Assembly (NCBI RefSeq): GCF_030035675.1
Contig: NC_084489.1
Span: 16,343,001 to 16,407,000, forward strand
Source: Rhineura floridana
Lineage: Eukaryota > Chordata > Lepidosauria > Squamata > Rhineuridae
Direction: 5' to 3'
Length of the DNA stretch: 64,000 bases
A program made the translations under genes and the position numbers. Shown piece after piece: positions 12,527 to 24,176 of this stretch (within the stretch, counting starts at the first letter, position 1; every line of letters begins with the position of its first letter). The notes below the pieces were generated by a model. The model was not told where the DNA came from. It made no database searches and saw only the letters and a program-made list of their open reading frames with translations.

Positions 12527-13437
12527 CTTGAATATGTTTATTAATCCAACGACCATTGCAAACAATTAAACAAACATTAAAACCAGTTGCTCTATAAAAT
12601 GCTAATCAGCAAGCATTTTAGCCCTAGTACCAATAACAGTGCTTAAAAATTTGGAGACATTTAAAATGACATAAGGACTACTACAGTTTAAACATATTTC
12701 CAAAAGAACTCTATCAGCTCAACCAGCAAACCATTCCAAAATGGGATGCAGCCTGTCCCTCGTATCCTTATAAAAATACAAAAGCTTGTGTACTATAGTC
12801 TCCACAGCACCAGAACCACATGGACACAGTCTCTGATCATGAGGAGTCCCTTGGAAGTATCTTTCCATCATCATAGAGGGCATGACATTAACCTAGCCTG
12901 AAAAAAAAATGCTTTCCTATACTTTCACACAAATAGTTTCCCAAAATAAAGGGCACATTCTTTGCTAGGGGAAACATTTAGTCCTGGGCCTATAGGGGAG
13001 CAGGAGCGGTTTGACAGGGCTATCATACTCTATCAATATCCAGAATTATCTGCTTGACCAAAAATTTAGTGTACAAATATTCAGCCTACACAGTTCTGTA
13101 ATAGAAAGGCCAAATGAGATCTTTTGTGACAGAGCTTTTTTCCATAGAGAGATGTGTAAGTTCTTCAGTGTCAGATGACCTTACACTTCCACAGCTTCCC
13201 TGTATAGTAATCGGATCCAATAAAATAGAGCATGGCTCCAAGCCAGTTTGTTAGTGTGTAAAGGCCGACCTCCAGACTGAGAACTGAGCCAGCGATACAT
13301 TTTGGGGCACCTAGGTTAGATTGCAGAGATAAGGACTGAAGCCATTTGATAGAGGAATGCAGGTCTGTGGCCCACATTGCAACTCCATAGAGAAGTTCTG
13401 AGATTAGTTTAGCCTTTAAAATCTCCACTGCAGCAGA
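12527..13437 (-). mobile_element. Non-LTR retrotransposon 3' fragment, clade unresolved
   Basis: The minus strand encodes FKAKLISELLYGVAMW, then APKCIAGSVLSLEVGL, a typical C-terminal segment after the reverse transcriptase of non-LTR elements. Further downstream it reads DQRLCPCGSGAVETIVHKLL, a Cys/His cluster. A 3' part runs to about 12527 with an AATAAACATATTC-type end. It resembles neither the L2 nor the BovB copies in the window. Stops and frame changes show it is inactive. Confidence 0.55.
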
Positions 13438-13684
13438 AACAAATATGATGTGAGGGTGATCTGGCTATAATGTCTGTCACCCAATTGATCACTAGCATAA
13501 ACATTTATTCTGAACATTTGTGTAACAAAATTTCTTATAGTGTCACTATGGCTGTGTTTGCATGTAATTTTTGGCTTACTGTGTCACGCAAACCAAGCTA
13601 TTAACATAATGTTATATGTACAGCCCATTCCATGTACTTCTGTGCTGGCTGGCAAGGTTGCAAGGACCAGATCAGGATTAATTA

Positions 13685-16600
13685 TGGTCTTTATTTATTT
13701 ATTTATTGCATTTGTATACCGCCCCATAGCCAAAGTTCTCTGGGTGGTTTACAGCAATTAAAAATATTAAAAACAAATATACAAATTTAAAAGCACATTT
13801 TTAAAAAACAATCTAAAAACACATGCTAAAACGCCTCGGAGAAGAGGAAAATCTTGACCTGGTGCCAAAAATATAATAGTGTTGGCACCAAGCGCACTTT
13901 GTCAAACAAATCATTCCATAATTTGGGAGCCACCACTGAGAAGGCCCTCTCCCTTGTTGCCAGACTCCCAGCTTTCCTCGGAGTAGGCACCCGGAGGAGG
14001 GCATTGGATGTTGAGCGTAGTGTATGGGTGGGTTCGTGTCGGGAGAGATGTTTCATCAGGTATTGTGGTCCTAAGACGTGTAAGGCTTTATAGGTTAAAA
14101 CCAGCACCTTGAATCGAGCTTAGATACAGGCAGCCAATGCAAGTGGGCCAGAATCGGTTTTATGTGTTCAAACTGTCTGGTCCCTCTTACTAATCTGGCT
14201 GCTGCATTTTGCACAAGCTGCAGTTTCCAAACCATCTTCAAAGGCAGCCCCATATAGTAATCTAATTGCAGTAATCTAACTTGGAGGTTACCAGAGCATG
14301 GACAACTGAAGCCAGGTTATTCCTGTCCAGATAGGGGCGGAGCTGGGCCACCAACCAAAGTTGGTAGAAGGCACTCCGTGTGACAGAGATGGTTCTAGGA
14401 GAACCCCCAACCTATGAACCTGCTCCTTCAGGGGGAGTGCAACTGCATCCAGGACAGGTTGGACATCCACCATCTGGTCAGAAGAACCACCCACTAGCAG
14501 CATCTCACTCTTGTCTGGATTGAGCCTCAGTTTATTAGCCCTCATCCAGTCCATTGTCGCAGCCAGACACTGGTTCAGCACATTGACAGCCTCACCTGAA
14601 GAAGATGAAAAGGAGAAATAGAGCTGTGCATCATCAGCATACTGATGGCAATGCACTCCAAAGCTCTGGAAGACCACACCCCAAGGTTTCATGTAGATGT
14701 TGAACAGCATGGGGGACAGAACTGACCCCTGCGGAACCCCATACTGGAGAATCCAGGGTGCCGAGCAATGTTCCCCAAGCACCACCTTCTTGAGCTGAGC
14801 CGCCAAGTAGGAGTGGAACCACCGCCATGCAGTCCCTCCCACTCCCAACTCAGCCAGCCTTCCCAGAAGGATACCATGGTCGATGGTATCGAAAGCCACT
14901 GAGAGATCAAGGAGAATCAACAGAGTCACACTCCCCCTGTCTCTCTCCCAACAGAGGTCATCATACAGGGCAACCAAGGTTGTTTCCATGCCAAAACCAG
15001 GCCTGAAACCCAACTGAAATGGATCCAGATAATTGGTCTCATCCATGTGGGTCTGGAGCTGGCCTGCCACCACTCATTCAATGACCTTGCCCAGGAATGG
15101 AATATTTGCCACCGGCCTAAAGTTATTAAGATTTTCTGGGTCTAGGGAGGGTCTCTTCAGGAGTGGTCTCACTATCGCCTCTTTCAGGCAGCCAGGGACC
15201 ACAGCCTCTGGCAGAGAGGCATTAATCACTTCCCTGGCCCAGCCAGGCTGTTCCTGCTAGCTTTTATTAGCCAAGAAGGGCACGGATCCAGTACAGAAGT
15301 GGTTGAACAAACCTGTCCAAGGACCTTATCAAAGTCCTAAAGCTGTATCAATTGAAACTCATCCAAGAAATCGGGACAAGGCTGTGCTCTGGATACCCCA
15401 CTTGATTTACCTGCTATAACTTTGGAGTCTAAGTTCTGGTGGATGCTAAAGATTTTATCCTGGAAGTGCCTAGCAAATTCATTACAGCGGGCCTCAGATG
15501 GTTCTACTATGTCCTTGGGGCCAACGTGTAATAGCCCCTGGACAATTTTGAAGAGCTCTGCTGGGCGGCAGATTGATGATTTGATAGTGGCAGCAAAATA
15601 TTGTTTTTTTGCTGCCCTCACTGCCCCTAAATACAGCTTACCATTGGCACTTACCAGTGTGTAATTGCATCCACCAGTTCGTCTCCATCTGTCCCGTCCA
15701 GAGCCGGAAGGACAAGGCTGAAGCGTGGGTGCAAGTAAATCTCATTTTATTAGAGTAATGGATACATCAAAGGCATTGCACTTCATAGAAAACCCTGCGC
15801 TAACTCACTAGAATCCCTAACTACACTCTAGACATGCTCTGCAGTGTGTGAAGGAAGTTGACTCAACGACTCCCCACTGTAAGCGGCAAGCTTAAGAAGG
15901 GAACGTTTTTGAACGTAATCTCTGAGTCCTTCGTAATTCCTGTCTTTGCCCTGTACGTTTCTCGCGGCAGTGGGAGCAAGGGGACAAGGGGCGTGTTTCC
16001 AACGGCTCATCGGAAGACACCTGCTCCTGAGCAACAGGCTCAAGATCAGGGGGCTGTGCCACACTGGTATTCTCCTGGGAACTGCTTGGCAAGGGAGGAG
16101 CTGGCACTGTCTCTGGAGCCTCCCCCAACAAGTCTTCTGCATCAGCTGGGGGCGGCGCGCTCTGTTCCTCGGAGAGTGCGGTACCCATGGGAACTGGCTG
16201 GTGTGCAGGCTGACCCCCCTCCCGCAGGGTCCTGCTCAGACTCAACAATTCCCAACTCTGCTTCCTCTGGCAGCGGAGGTGCCTGAAACTCATGCCTCCC
16301 CCCTCCCTGTCCATTCTGGGTTAGCTGAGGCTCAACACCATCTTCACTCAAGCCACCTCCTATACTGTTTCATCGCTCTCAGCTCAGGAGTACACCATCG
16401 ACCTGTTTGAGCTTTACACAGAAGAGGGTGTTCAGGAGCAATAATGTCAACTGCCCGGGCCATTTCTGTATTCCACAGGACAACCAGGGTTTTGACAGGA
16501 GCACCAGCCCTATCAGCCTGAAAACTCTCCAGAGCCCTTTGGAAACCATCTGGATCCATTAGTCTCTGGGGGTGGACCAACTTAATAGGTTCCCCACCCT

Positions 16601-16885
16601 TGCAGAAGGGAAAAGCCACTGTAAGTCTAAACTTCAGCAAGCAGTGATCTGTCCATAACAGAGAGACTGATGTAAGGCCCCCCACATTCAGATCACCATC
16701 TCCATGTCCAGTTGCAAAAACCAAGTCTAGAGTATACCCTGCTACATGTGTTGGGCCAATGGCATACTGGGACATTCCCATGATTGTCATGGAGACCATG
16801 AAATCCTGAGCCTCCCCAGATAAGGCGGCCTTCACTTTCAATTCAGAAGATGGTTTATTCCAGTATTCATTTAGCTGAGCCTTTT
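13685..16885 (-). mobile_element. L2-type LINE, interrupted by LTR copy 2
   Basis: The minus strand encodes the end of the endonuclease (LDLVFATGHGDGDLNVG, WTDHCLLKFRL, RLMDPDGFQRALESF, WCTPELRAMKQYRRWLE). After the LTR at 15690-16337 it continues with RAAKKQYFAATI, PCPDFLDEFQLIQL and the RT (LDPFQLGFRPGFGMETTL, LLILLDLSVAFDTIDHG, GVPQGSVLSPMLFNIYMK, YADDAQLYFSFS). A C-terminal region follows (LVLTYKALHVLGPQYL, ERAFSVVAPKLWNDL). The 3' end reads CCGCCCCATAGCC and CTCTGGGTGG on the plus strand. Upstream endonuclease parts are missing and several frame shifts are present. YADDA replaces the usual YADDT. The copy at 44003-45813 is the same subfamily. Confidence 0.9.
15690..16337 (-). mobile_element. 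Solo LTR, copy 2 (LTR retroelement fossil)
   Basis: On the minus strand it starts TGTTGAGCC and ends GACGGGACA, 648 bp, and is flanked by the 5-bp direct repeat GATGG (plus-strand CCATC at 15685-15689 and 16338-16342). The flanking L2 reads straight across the insertion once one copy of the repeat is removed, so the boundaries are firm. It has a poly(A) signal near its 3' end and, like copy 1, a long open stretch for a Pro/Ser-rich peptide with a basic C-terminus. Copy 1 and copy 2 are clearly related but well diverged, so they are probably different subfamilies. No internal retroelement sequence is present. Confidence 0.85.
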
Positions 16886-18611
16886 GCACACTGGGCTAAG
16901 TATTCCATAGATGTAGAAGAAAGATAAAGATGGAACTAGGCTGGTGCTGCACCAACTGCAGCCATACCAACACATTCTTTGCTTGTCATGAAGTAACTCA
17001 CAGCTGCTATATTTGGGGTAGTAGTGAGGCAGAACTGGTTGTTCTGCATTTCCCGTCCAGCATGCCATTGTGGCTTCCTATTTTTAGGCAGCCCATCAGT
17101 ATGATAAGAAAAAGAGAAGGGATCTACTGGATTAGAACAGGACAAAAATGGCTCGGGAGAATAAAACTTAATAACTGCATATACCTTTCAGGAAAAACTG
17201 GCAGTAGGGGAGGGCGAAAGCAGAACGATGTAATAATTTTTCCTTCATGCTTTCTCAATTGCTCATTAGCTTTCATACAACATAAAGAGTAATCCTTGAA
17301 AGCCTCTTTACTGTCCCAAGAGAACACACACACATGGCTTATTTTCCAAGTGCAGTACACATCAGATGAACCACCCTATTACTGCAAGGTCTGGGGCCTC
17401 TCTGCTGCAATTATATCATCCACCACGTTATCTCTGCTACAGCGGCAGGTTTTTTAAAAAAAAAATCAGGGCAAACATGAGACACATTGTTAAATGGCCA
17501 GAGGAATGAGCCATGCATGGATTTTCAACGAGCGCCTCCAAGGAAAAAGGGAGCATTGGATTTCCTGTGTAAATGGATGAGGCTGTCATCTTACTGAGGT
17601 AATTCTCTGAACTTTTATGAGCCGTATCACCATGCAGACAGTCAGACAATTTAAAACATTCCCAGAGGGAGAGCCGCTGTATGAAAGGCCCACCACTGTT
17701 TTAATTTCTTAATGAGCCTATGGTGCTTAAAAGATAAAGCACAGCCGTTGTACACCTCTGCCAGCCATGCAACCCAGGAGTGTAATTAAAGCAGGTTTGG
17801 CGCTTTAATTATCTCAGTCTAGATCCTTTTGCAAATAACATGTCTATTTTGGAAGGACCAACCCCCTTTTCTCCTCTAGATTTAGACTTGAAGGCAAATA
17901 TGAGCCCCCAAACCCAGGCCTGCATTCTGCTTTCCTTTAAGATAAAGAGGATTTTAGTAGCCAAATTGCAGACTAGCAGACCAGCTCTGACTTTAGCCCT
18001 GGGATGGATTTTAAGGCTTTTAAATCTATTGGTGTAAATGTCTATATCAAAAAAGAGAAAATTTTCCCCCAAAACCTAAGCAGGTTAGGAAATGAAATTC
18101 CATTGTCAAGAGTAATTTACAGATTTTAGAATTTCATGTCACCATGGCCTTCAGAAACATCCCACAAGCACCAAAGTATTACAGTGGCTCAGTTTTCGTT
18201 CACTCGTAAATCATTTTGTACAAATGTGTTATATTAGTAAATTGGCTGCCAGGTACATGGGTTCCAGTGTTCTTTAAGATACAGGTGGACAAGCTTGCCT
18301 GACACATCCCCAACTATATTCCTAGTTCTCCTGCTTTTGAACAGGCTATGGACACTGTGAATAGGGACTTTCTCAGCCCAATTTATCAGCAAACTACCCA
18401 AATATTGCTTCAGAGAGATGCAATCCAGATTATGACATTGCCATTGGGATGATCCAAAACTGTAGTGTATAGGCACATTATAGCTATTATTTTGGGTCCT
18501 GACACTAGTAGCATGGTAAAACCCACTTACACTTGAATGTATTGCCTAGACAAAGAAAGGCACAAGGGGCATTCAGTGCTCAAAACATTGATGTAAACAT
18601 TGGTTCTCTAT
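16886..18611. other. Intronic stretch without recognised element
   Basis: I see no LINE, SINE or DNA-transposon signature and no exon here. The segment at about 17640-17830 is unique-looking with several homeodomain-like TTTAATTA/TAATTAAA words and no decay pattern. It is a candidate conserved noncoding element (see findings). Confidence 0.4.
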
Positions 18612-18957
18612 GACGGGTGTGGGAAACCTCAGGCCTGGAGGCTGAATGTGCCCCTTCAGATCTGTCTATCTAGCCCACAAGCTCTCTCCAAGCCACACCC
18701 CTCAATGGGCCTGCTTCAGACCCTGAGTGTTTTTGCCTGCTGGGATGTGTCCTTGAATTCTGAGGATGTTTCTTGTTTGCTTTGATAGACAATAGAGAGA
18801 GGTGCATGAGTATGTGTAGAAACTACCCTAAAAGGTAACACATTCATTGCTCTGTCCAGCCTTGCCTCTTGCCCCACCCACCACTGGTCTGTGGCCCTCA
18901 AAAGATTTCCCAGAAGGTACTCTGGCCTTTGAACTAAAAAAGGTGCTCTGCTCTATG
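18612..18957 (+). mobile_element. Nonautonomous hAT-like element, worn copy
   Basis: The start reads GGGTGTGGGAAACCTCAGGC, and the interior follows the same order of words as the element at 47647-47981 (TTTTGCCTG, GTTGCTTTGATAG/GGTTGCTTGGATGG, CACATTCATTG, CTCTGTCC/GTTCTGCC). The ends are too worn to show a target duplication. Boundaries are approximate. Confidence 0.55.
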
Positions 18958-19079
18958 GCATCTCAAAGTATAGCCTACATATATGTGGTTGAGTAACACA
19001 TTTAACTAGTTCATCTACTGATTAATGAAATTACAATGTAATCCTATACATGTTTATACCAATTGGGATTCTCCCCCAC

Positions 19080-19215
19080 CCTTCCGTGTCATATCTTGTT
19101 CTATTGTAAGCCTGAGGACAAGGACTTTCTTTCATGATTTGTAACCTGCTCTGTGAACCTATTTTGGCTGAAGAGCAGGATCAAAAGCATTCTTTAAATA
19201 AATAATAAATAAATG
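19080..19215 (+). mobile_element. LINE 3'-end fragment
   Basis: The order TTGTAAGCCTGAGGAC, TTTGTAACCTGCTCTGTGAA, GAAGAGCAGGATCAAAAGC and an AAATAAATAATAAATAAAT tail is typical of a reptile LINE 3' terminus. No coding part remains, so the clade is not resolved. Confidence 0.55.
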
Positions 19216-19854
19216 GTTTACTCCCAAGTAAGTCGTGCAGGATTGCAGCCTTAATGCGTTTAGTCATAGCACAAAAGGTATTGTATGTCAGTGGATGACA
19301 ACTTTGAGATTCCTGCTTGGCTGAAGATTCACTATTAGTCTTTGAGATACTCACTGCCTTTCAGTTTCTGTCGCTTAATGCTAACACAAGAATAATGAAC
19401 CACTTAACAGTGTTGTGACTGTATGATTAAACAAGGTAAAGTTTGTGAAATGCTTAGCACACACTAGAAAATGTGTGTGTTAACATTATAGACATAAAAC
19501 CTCACTTGATCTTGCAAGACTCTGTACTGCAAGTCTAAGAGATGTCTCAAATTCATTTTGCACGCCCTACACTGACAAAGAACTTCAATACCCTAATTGT
19601 CTCAAAGAGATAATAATATATACAATATGGTATTAATAAAAATACATACTCTACTGGAATATATAGTTTTAAACTGGTATGATTACTAAAATTGAAAAAG
19701 GTCTTGCGTAGTTTAGAGTGAAATGCATATTTGTACCACCACCACAAATCCAAATATTTATATTTTGGAAAAGATGGTTTTAAGAGATGTATCTATGGAG
19801 AAAAATATGAGTGGAGTTTGCTATTGTACATTTTTTAAAAATTGCCAATAGAAG

Positions 19855-20430
19855 CACTGAGAAATAATTCCAATATTGTGATTAAACCAGCAGACAAAGG
19901 AGGAGCTATAGTTAGGGGATTTGAAGGAAGCATTCAGACAAGTAAATGATTCTTCCTGCTATATGTATATTAATCATTATCCTACAAAAGACATCAGGGT
20001 TATTATTAAACTACTGGTACAAGAGGCAGAAGCTTTGGGTTGTATACATGTTAAGATGTACAGTTTCTACTAATTAATTAAGTAATATCCCGCCCTTCCT
20101 CCCAGTAGGAGAAATTAGATAATATGCTACAGTTCCAGTACAGTAGGGCCCCGCTTTCCAGCGTTCTGCTTTCCGGGGTTCCACTGATGCGGCGGCTTTC
20201 AATCAGGGGAAATTCCATTTTAAAGCCAATTTTGCCATTTTGCGGCATTTTGTGGCAGTTTTGCGTCATTTTCACACGACGCGACCCATTAAAGTCAATG
20301 GGTTCCGCTTTACGGCGGGGGCCTGGTCCCTAACCTGCCGTATAAGCGGGGCTCTACTGTATGTTATATATTCCCTAGGATCCATAAAGGAAGATTTCTT
20401 CGTCCAGGAATACCTATAGGATCAGATTTT
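19855..20430 (+). mobile_element. Penelope-like retroelement fragment
   Basis: One part encodes NIVIKPADKGGAIV, the motif that opens the reverse transcriptase region of Penelope-like elements. Beyond the DNA element at 20141-20359 another part encodes FPRIHKGRFLRPGIPIGS, matching the L-P-K-I-H-K...P motif of the same family. It is a short, old, broken relic that has been split by the later insertion. Confidence 0.65.
20141..20359. mobile_element. Nonautonomous TA-flanked DNA element (mariner/Tigger-like MITE), copy 1
   Basis: The 219-bp element begins CAGTAGGGCCCCGCTT and ends AAGCGGGGCTCTACTG, inverted copies of each other with one or two differences, and is flanked by TA on both sides. The interior is GC-rich compared with its surroundings and repeats GCGGCATTTTG-type words. 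It has no coding frame. TA target duplication plus these ends suggests the Tc1/mariner superfamily. The family assignment is inferred. Confidence 0.85.
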
Positions 20431-21104
20431 GCAGACTGAAGAGACTTTCAAAAACTGAAGAGACTTTCAAAAGCAAGTTTCTGATATGACTCAGTGGCCT
20501 GCTGGTTTAGTATGTCCTACTGTGCACCTGAAAGTAGTTTTTTGTATCCAAGTGGCATAGAGTGTGGATATAATATGTATGTTGGCCTCAACACAATACA
20601 TCTTTCTATAGTCAGCTTTTGAAGTGAACTCACTTTAACTTATCTGCCTGTATCTCCTTATTTGGAAATCAGTCATCATGAAACTCCTGTGTACATGGTT
20701 ACAACAATACGCCATTGTATACTCCAACAATACTCCATGGTTACAACAATATCATGCATATCAAAGGGAGTTGGAAGTAAGAAAAAGGGATGCATATTAT
20801 CATATTATAGGACAGGAAACTGGAGAAAGACAGTGCAAAAGTTACTTTAGGTGCACTTTAGGACTTTTGTTAAAAACACACACCAGAGATGGGGAATCTC
20901 TGGGCTGTACATCAGATGTAGTGTGTAGGGATTCCCCTTATCAGCTCTGCCCCTGGACAGCAACCAGGCTTTTAAAAAGCCTCCATTGGTGCAAGTGGAG
21001 GCTTTTACAAGCCTAGCTGCCATCCACAGTGGCAATATTTTTTAGTGGTCACAGCTGCCTAAACTCTGCTTTATAGATCAGTGTGTCTTGCCTTTGAAAG
21101 CATC

Positions 21105-21439
21105 TTCACTATGCAATAGGAAAACTGCACATAGCATATGACTGCTTATCCTGTTCCAAATACCTCCCCAGCTGTTTTCTCCTGCAAGGTTCCAGATGCA
21201 TGTTTACAAAGAAAAACACATTTGCAGTATTATAGGGGAAAACCAGCATAGGTCAGGGAAACATGGAAGAGGGAAAAACTGTCCGTGGGAATAGGACTAG
21301 GCATAGCCACTTCTTTTCCACTCAAAAGCCCCCAAGTTGTTTTTCTTTAAAAGCAACCACCTGCTGTCAAGACTGCTACATACATTCAAAGTACGCAATT
21401 CCCTGAGCTCGTCTGTCAAAACATAAGGCCTGGGCAATT
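21105..21439 (+). repeat. Local duplication, copy 1 (335 bp)
   Basis: This segment matches 23543-23881 in the same orientation through landmarks such as ACTGCACATAGCATATGACT, CCAGATGCATGTTTACAAAG, AAAAGCCCCCAAGTTG and AAGGCCTGGGCAATT. It is not one of the LINE/SINE families here. Copy 1 runs on into unique-looking DNA, so it is probably the source. Confidence 0.9.
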
Positions 21440-22576
21440 ATAGGTTTATTTCTATGGGAGAATTACCTTTATCTCAAAAGATATCACACTCCTGTAATGA
21501 AGTTTGTTATTAATGTGGGATTTTGCTAATTTTCTCTTGTGCTAATGATATCAATATTCTCTCAAGCTGTGCAAGATCAAAACACTTTTAAGCCTGTGGC
21601 ACTCTTGTTAGTTTCACTGTACCTATCAACTGCGGCCAATAGTCTTGGAATGATTACAACAGCGCCAATGTCAAAGATTCCTCTGTTTCACTACAGCTAC
21701 ACAAGAGCAGAGCTTTGAACTAGTATCCTCTGTAGGTAATTACTGTTAGCATATTATCTCCTAACGCTTTTAATTTTAAAATGCCCTTTAGTTTTGATAT
21801 ATGCATCCCAATCTCAAGACTTGTTTTCATCTCAGCAGCAGTGTATTTATATTAACATTGTGGCTAAAAGGGTTCCATTCATCTGCATGTTTTGAACCTA
21901 ACATGTAATTACATCCAGGAGAATAGATGTTTAGCTGTGTAGTACTGCAATTCAATGAAAATACGTCAAAACTACAGCATGTTTTTGTTAGTCCAGCTTG
22001 CTTTTAGATGAACAAACTCCTTTTTAATAACCACAACAATACAAAAAAGTGGCATGCTAATACTTTCAGCTTTAAATGAAAACTAATTTGAATTGTGATT
22101 GCAAACAGTATTGTACATGTTCTTAAAATGCACACTTCTTTCTTTACAATGTAATCTTGAATTTATGCAGAAGCAGCCCTTGAACCCTCGCTTATAATCA
22201 TGTGTAATCCCTTCAGTTAAATATTTCTTCCTTTCCACCTGAAACTGTACCCCAGACAGTAATCTTGGAGGCCTGCCAAACTCTCTTCTTCCATTGATCA
22301 CATAGGTTTGCAAATAAGAGCATTCTGGCATAGTAACCTCATTCCTATGGTGCTAGAATGGGCAGAATCTACTGCTAATGGGAATATGATACCGGACATA
22401 TCTCTGGAGTGCTGGCAAATGGCTTCCCATAATCTACGTATATTTTCCAAGAGGAAAACTATTCTGTGGAATATGAATATAAACCACAACTGTGTATATT
22501 TGCTTGTGAATGTATCATCACATCTAGTTAAAAACTACCTTCCCAACCACACTTCCCTATGCAACTTTCTGATTTA

Positions 22577-23059
22577 ATCAAAGGTTAATCTGAAGCTCCT
22601 CTTCAGTTTATTCAGATGTTATTGCCTGAAGATGGATAGGGAAGAGTAGACCTGTTAATACTAGCCCTGAACCTCTTTACAAAAGCTCCATCCCTGACCT
22701 TCCCATGTTGAGTGGAAAGGTCTGAAGGGGGATTATGAGCACATTGATAGAACACTTGCAAAACAGTGGTTTTGATATGATTATATGTATCAGTATTCTC
22801 TTTTGTGTGGTGGTTTACCAATGTGTTTCATCAGCTAAGCATTGCATGAAAAGCATCTGTCTATCCGATCACATGAAGCTTGCTTTTTGCAATGTTTTAT
22901 CAATGCACATATTCACAGTGGTAATGCAGAGGTAAAAAGATGCAAATGAGCTCAAAACTGTAGCAAACTGTGCATGCTCCCATTCTAAATTAATTTTAGA
23001 AATTCCCCTAGGTAAACTAGAATTAAGGATGAAAAGATGAAGGGCACAGAGAATAAGGT
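22577..23059. other. Intronic stretch without recognised element
   Basis: I see no repeat signature, exon or RNA gene between the end of the unique-looking region and the GCT/AAT microsatellite. Confidence 0.35.
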
Positions 23060-23120
23060 TGCTGCTGCTGCTGCTGCTGATAATAATAATAATAATAATA
23101 ATAAAATAAATAAAAATAAT
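23060..23120. repeat. (GCT)n(AAT)n compound microsatellite
   Basis: Seven GCT units run directly into about nine AAT units and then an AAATA-rich end. Confidence 0.9.
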
Positions 23121-23542
23121 GCTCTCATCCCTAATTTCCATAGTTTTCTGTTACACTGTGTCAGATATTCACAGACATGTGTGGAGCATCTTAGAGATCC
23201 TTGTTTTTAGGAAACAAGTGTAAATTGGATGTGGGTGTAAACTGTATATACATCGGAATATATTTCTGTATGTGCATCCAAATGTAGATGCTGTACTTTG
23301 ATTTCATGGAAGGCACATTCAGATTTCCACTTTTAAATATCTGACTAAACTAGACAATCCTGCCACCAATTTTTTTCCAGGTAGAAAGTAAACCATACAG
23401 AACCACAAAGAATTTTGGTTTGGGATAATTGTTCATACCAATCCAACGGAATAACAATATCTCCATTAGAAATTGACCAAGTTCGATTAGCACAGTATAA
23501 TTATCCAGGGCCTATATATATAGGTTTTTCTTCCTGAACGGC

Positions 23543-23881
23543 TTTACTATGCAATATAAAAACTGCACATAGCATATGACTGCTTTTCCTGTTCCAAATA
23601 TCTCCCCAGCTGCTTTCTACCGCAAAGTTCCAGATGCATGTTTACAAAGAAAAACACATTTGCAATATTGTAGGGGAAAACCAGCATAGGTCAGGGCAAC
23701 ATGGAACAGGGAAAAAATATCAGTGGGAAAAGGACTAGGCACAGCCACTCCTTTTCCACTCAAAAGCCCCCAAGTTGTTTTTCTTTAAAAACAAAGACCT
23801 GCTGTCAAGACTGCTACATATATTCAAATATGGTATGCAATTCCGTGAGCTCTTCTATCAAAACAGAAGGCCTGGGCAATT
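23543..23881 (+). repeat. Local duplication, copy 2 (339 bp)
   Basis: This is a direct copy of 21105-21439 about 2.4 kb away, at roughly 88-90 percent identity by eye. Homology stops abruptly on both sides, with no target duplication or tail, which fits a local segmental duplication better than retroposition. Confidence 0.9.
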
Positions 23882-24106
23882 CCTTTATGAAAATATAACT
23901 TGGATTCCTCCATTACTTTCATGGGAAGACTTTGATTTACTGATGCCAAGGAAGCATGTACAAAGTATAATTTCAGACATCTCCCCCCACTGATTTCACT
24001 GATTTCAAAAGATCTGATCCATTACCTTTAATGAACACCTCTCAGTCTTTCTGTTGTTCTTGTCATGTGCAAAAACTAGCCAAGGAAGAACAAAAAATCA
24101 ATGTTC

Positions 24107-24108
<2 letters not shown>

Positions 24109-24173
<65 letters not shown>
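24109..24173. repeat. (CT)n(CA)n compound microsatellite
   Basis: About 14 CT units are followed by about 18 CA units without interruption. The same order of the two dinucleotides occurs at 52015-52073. Confidence 0.95.
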
Positions 24174-24176
<3 letters not shown>

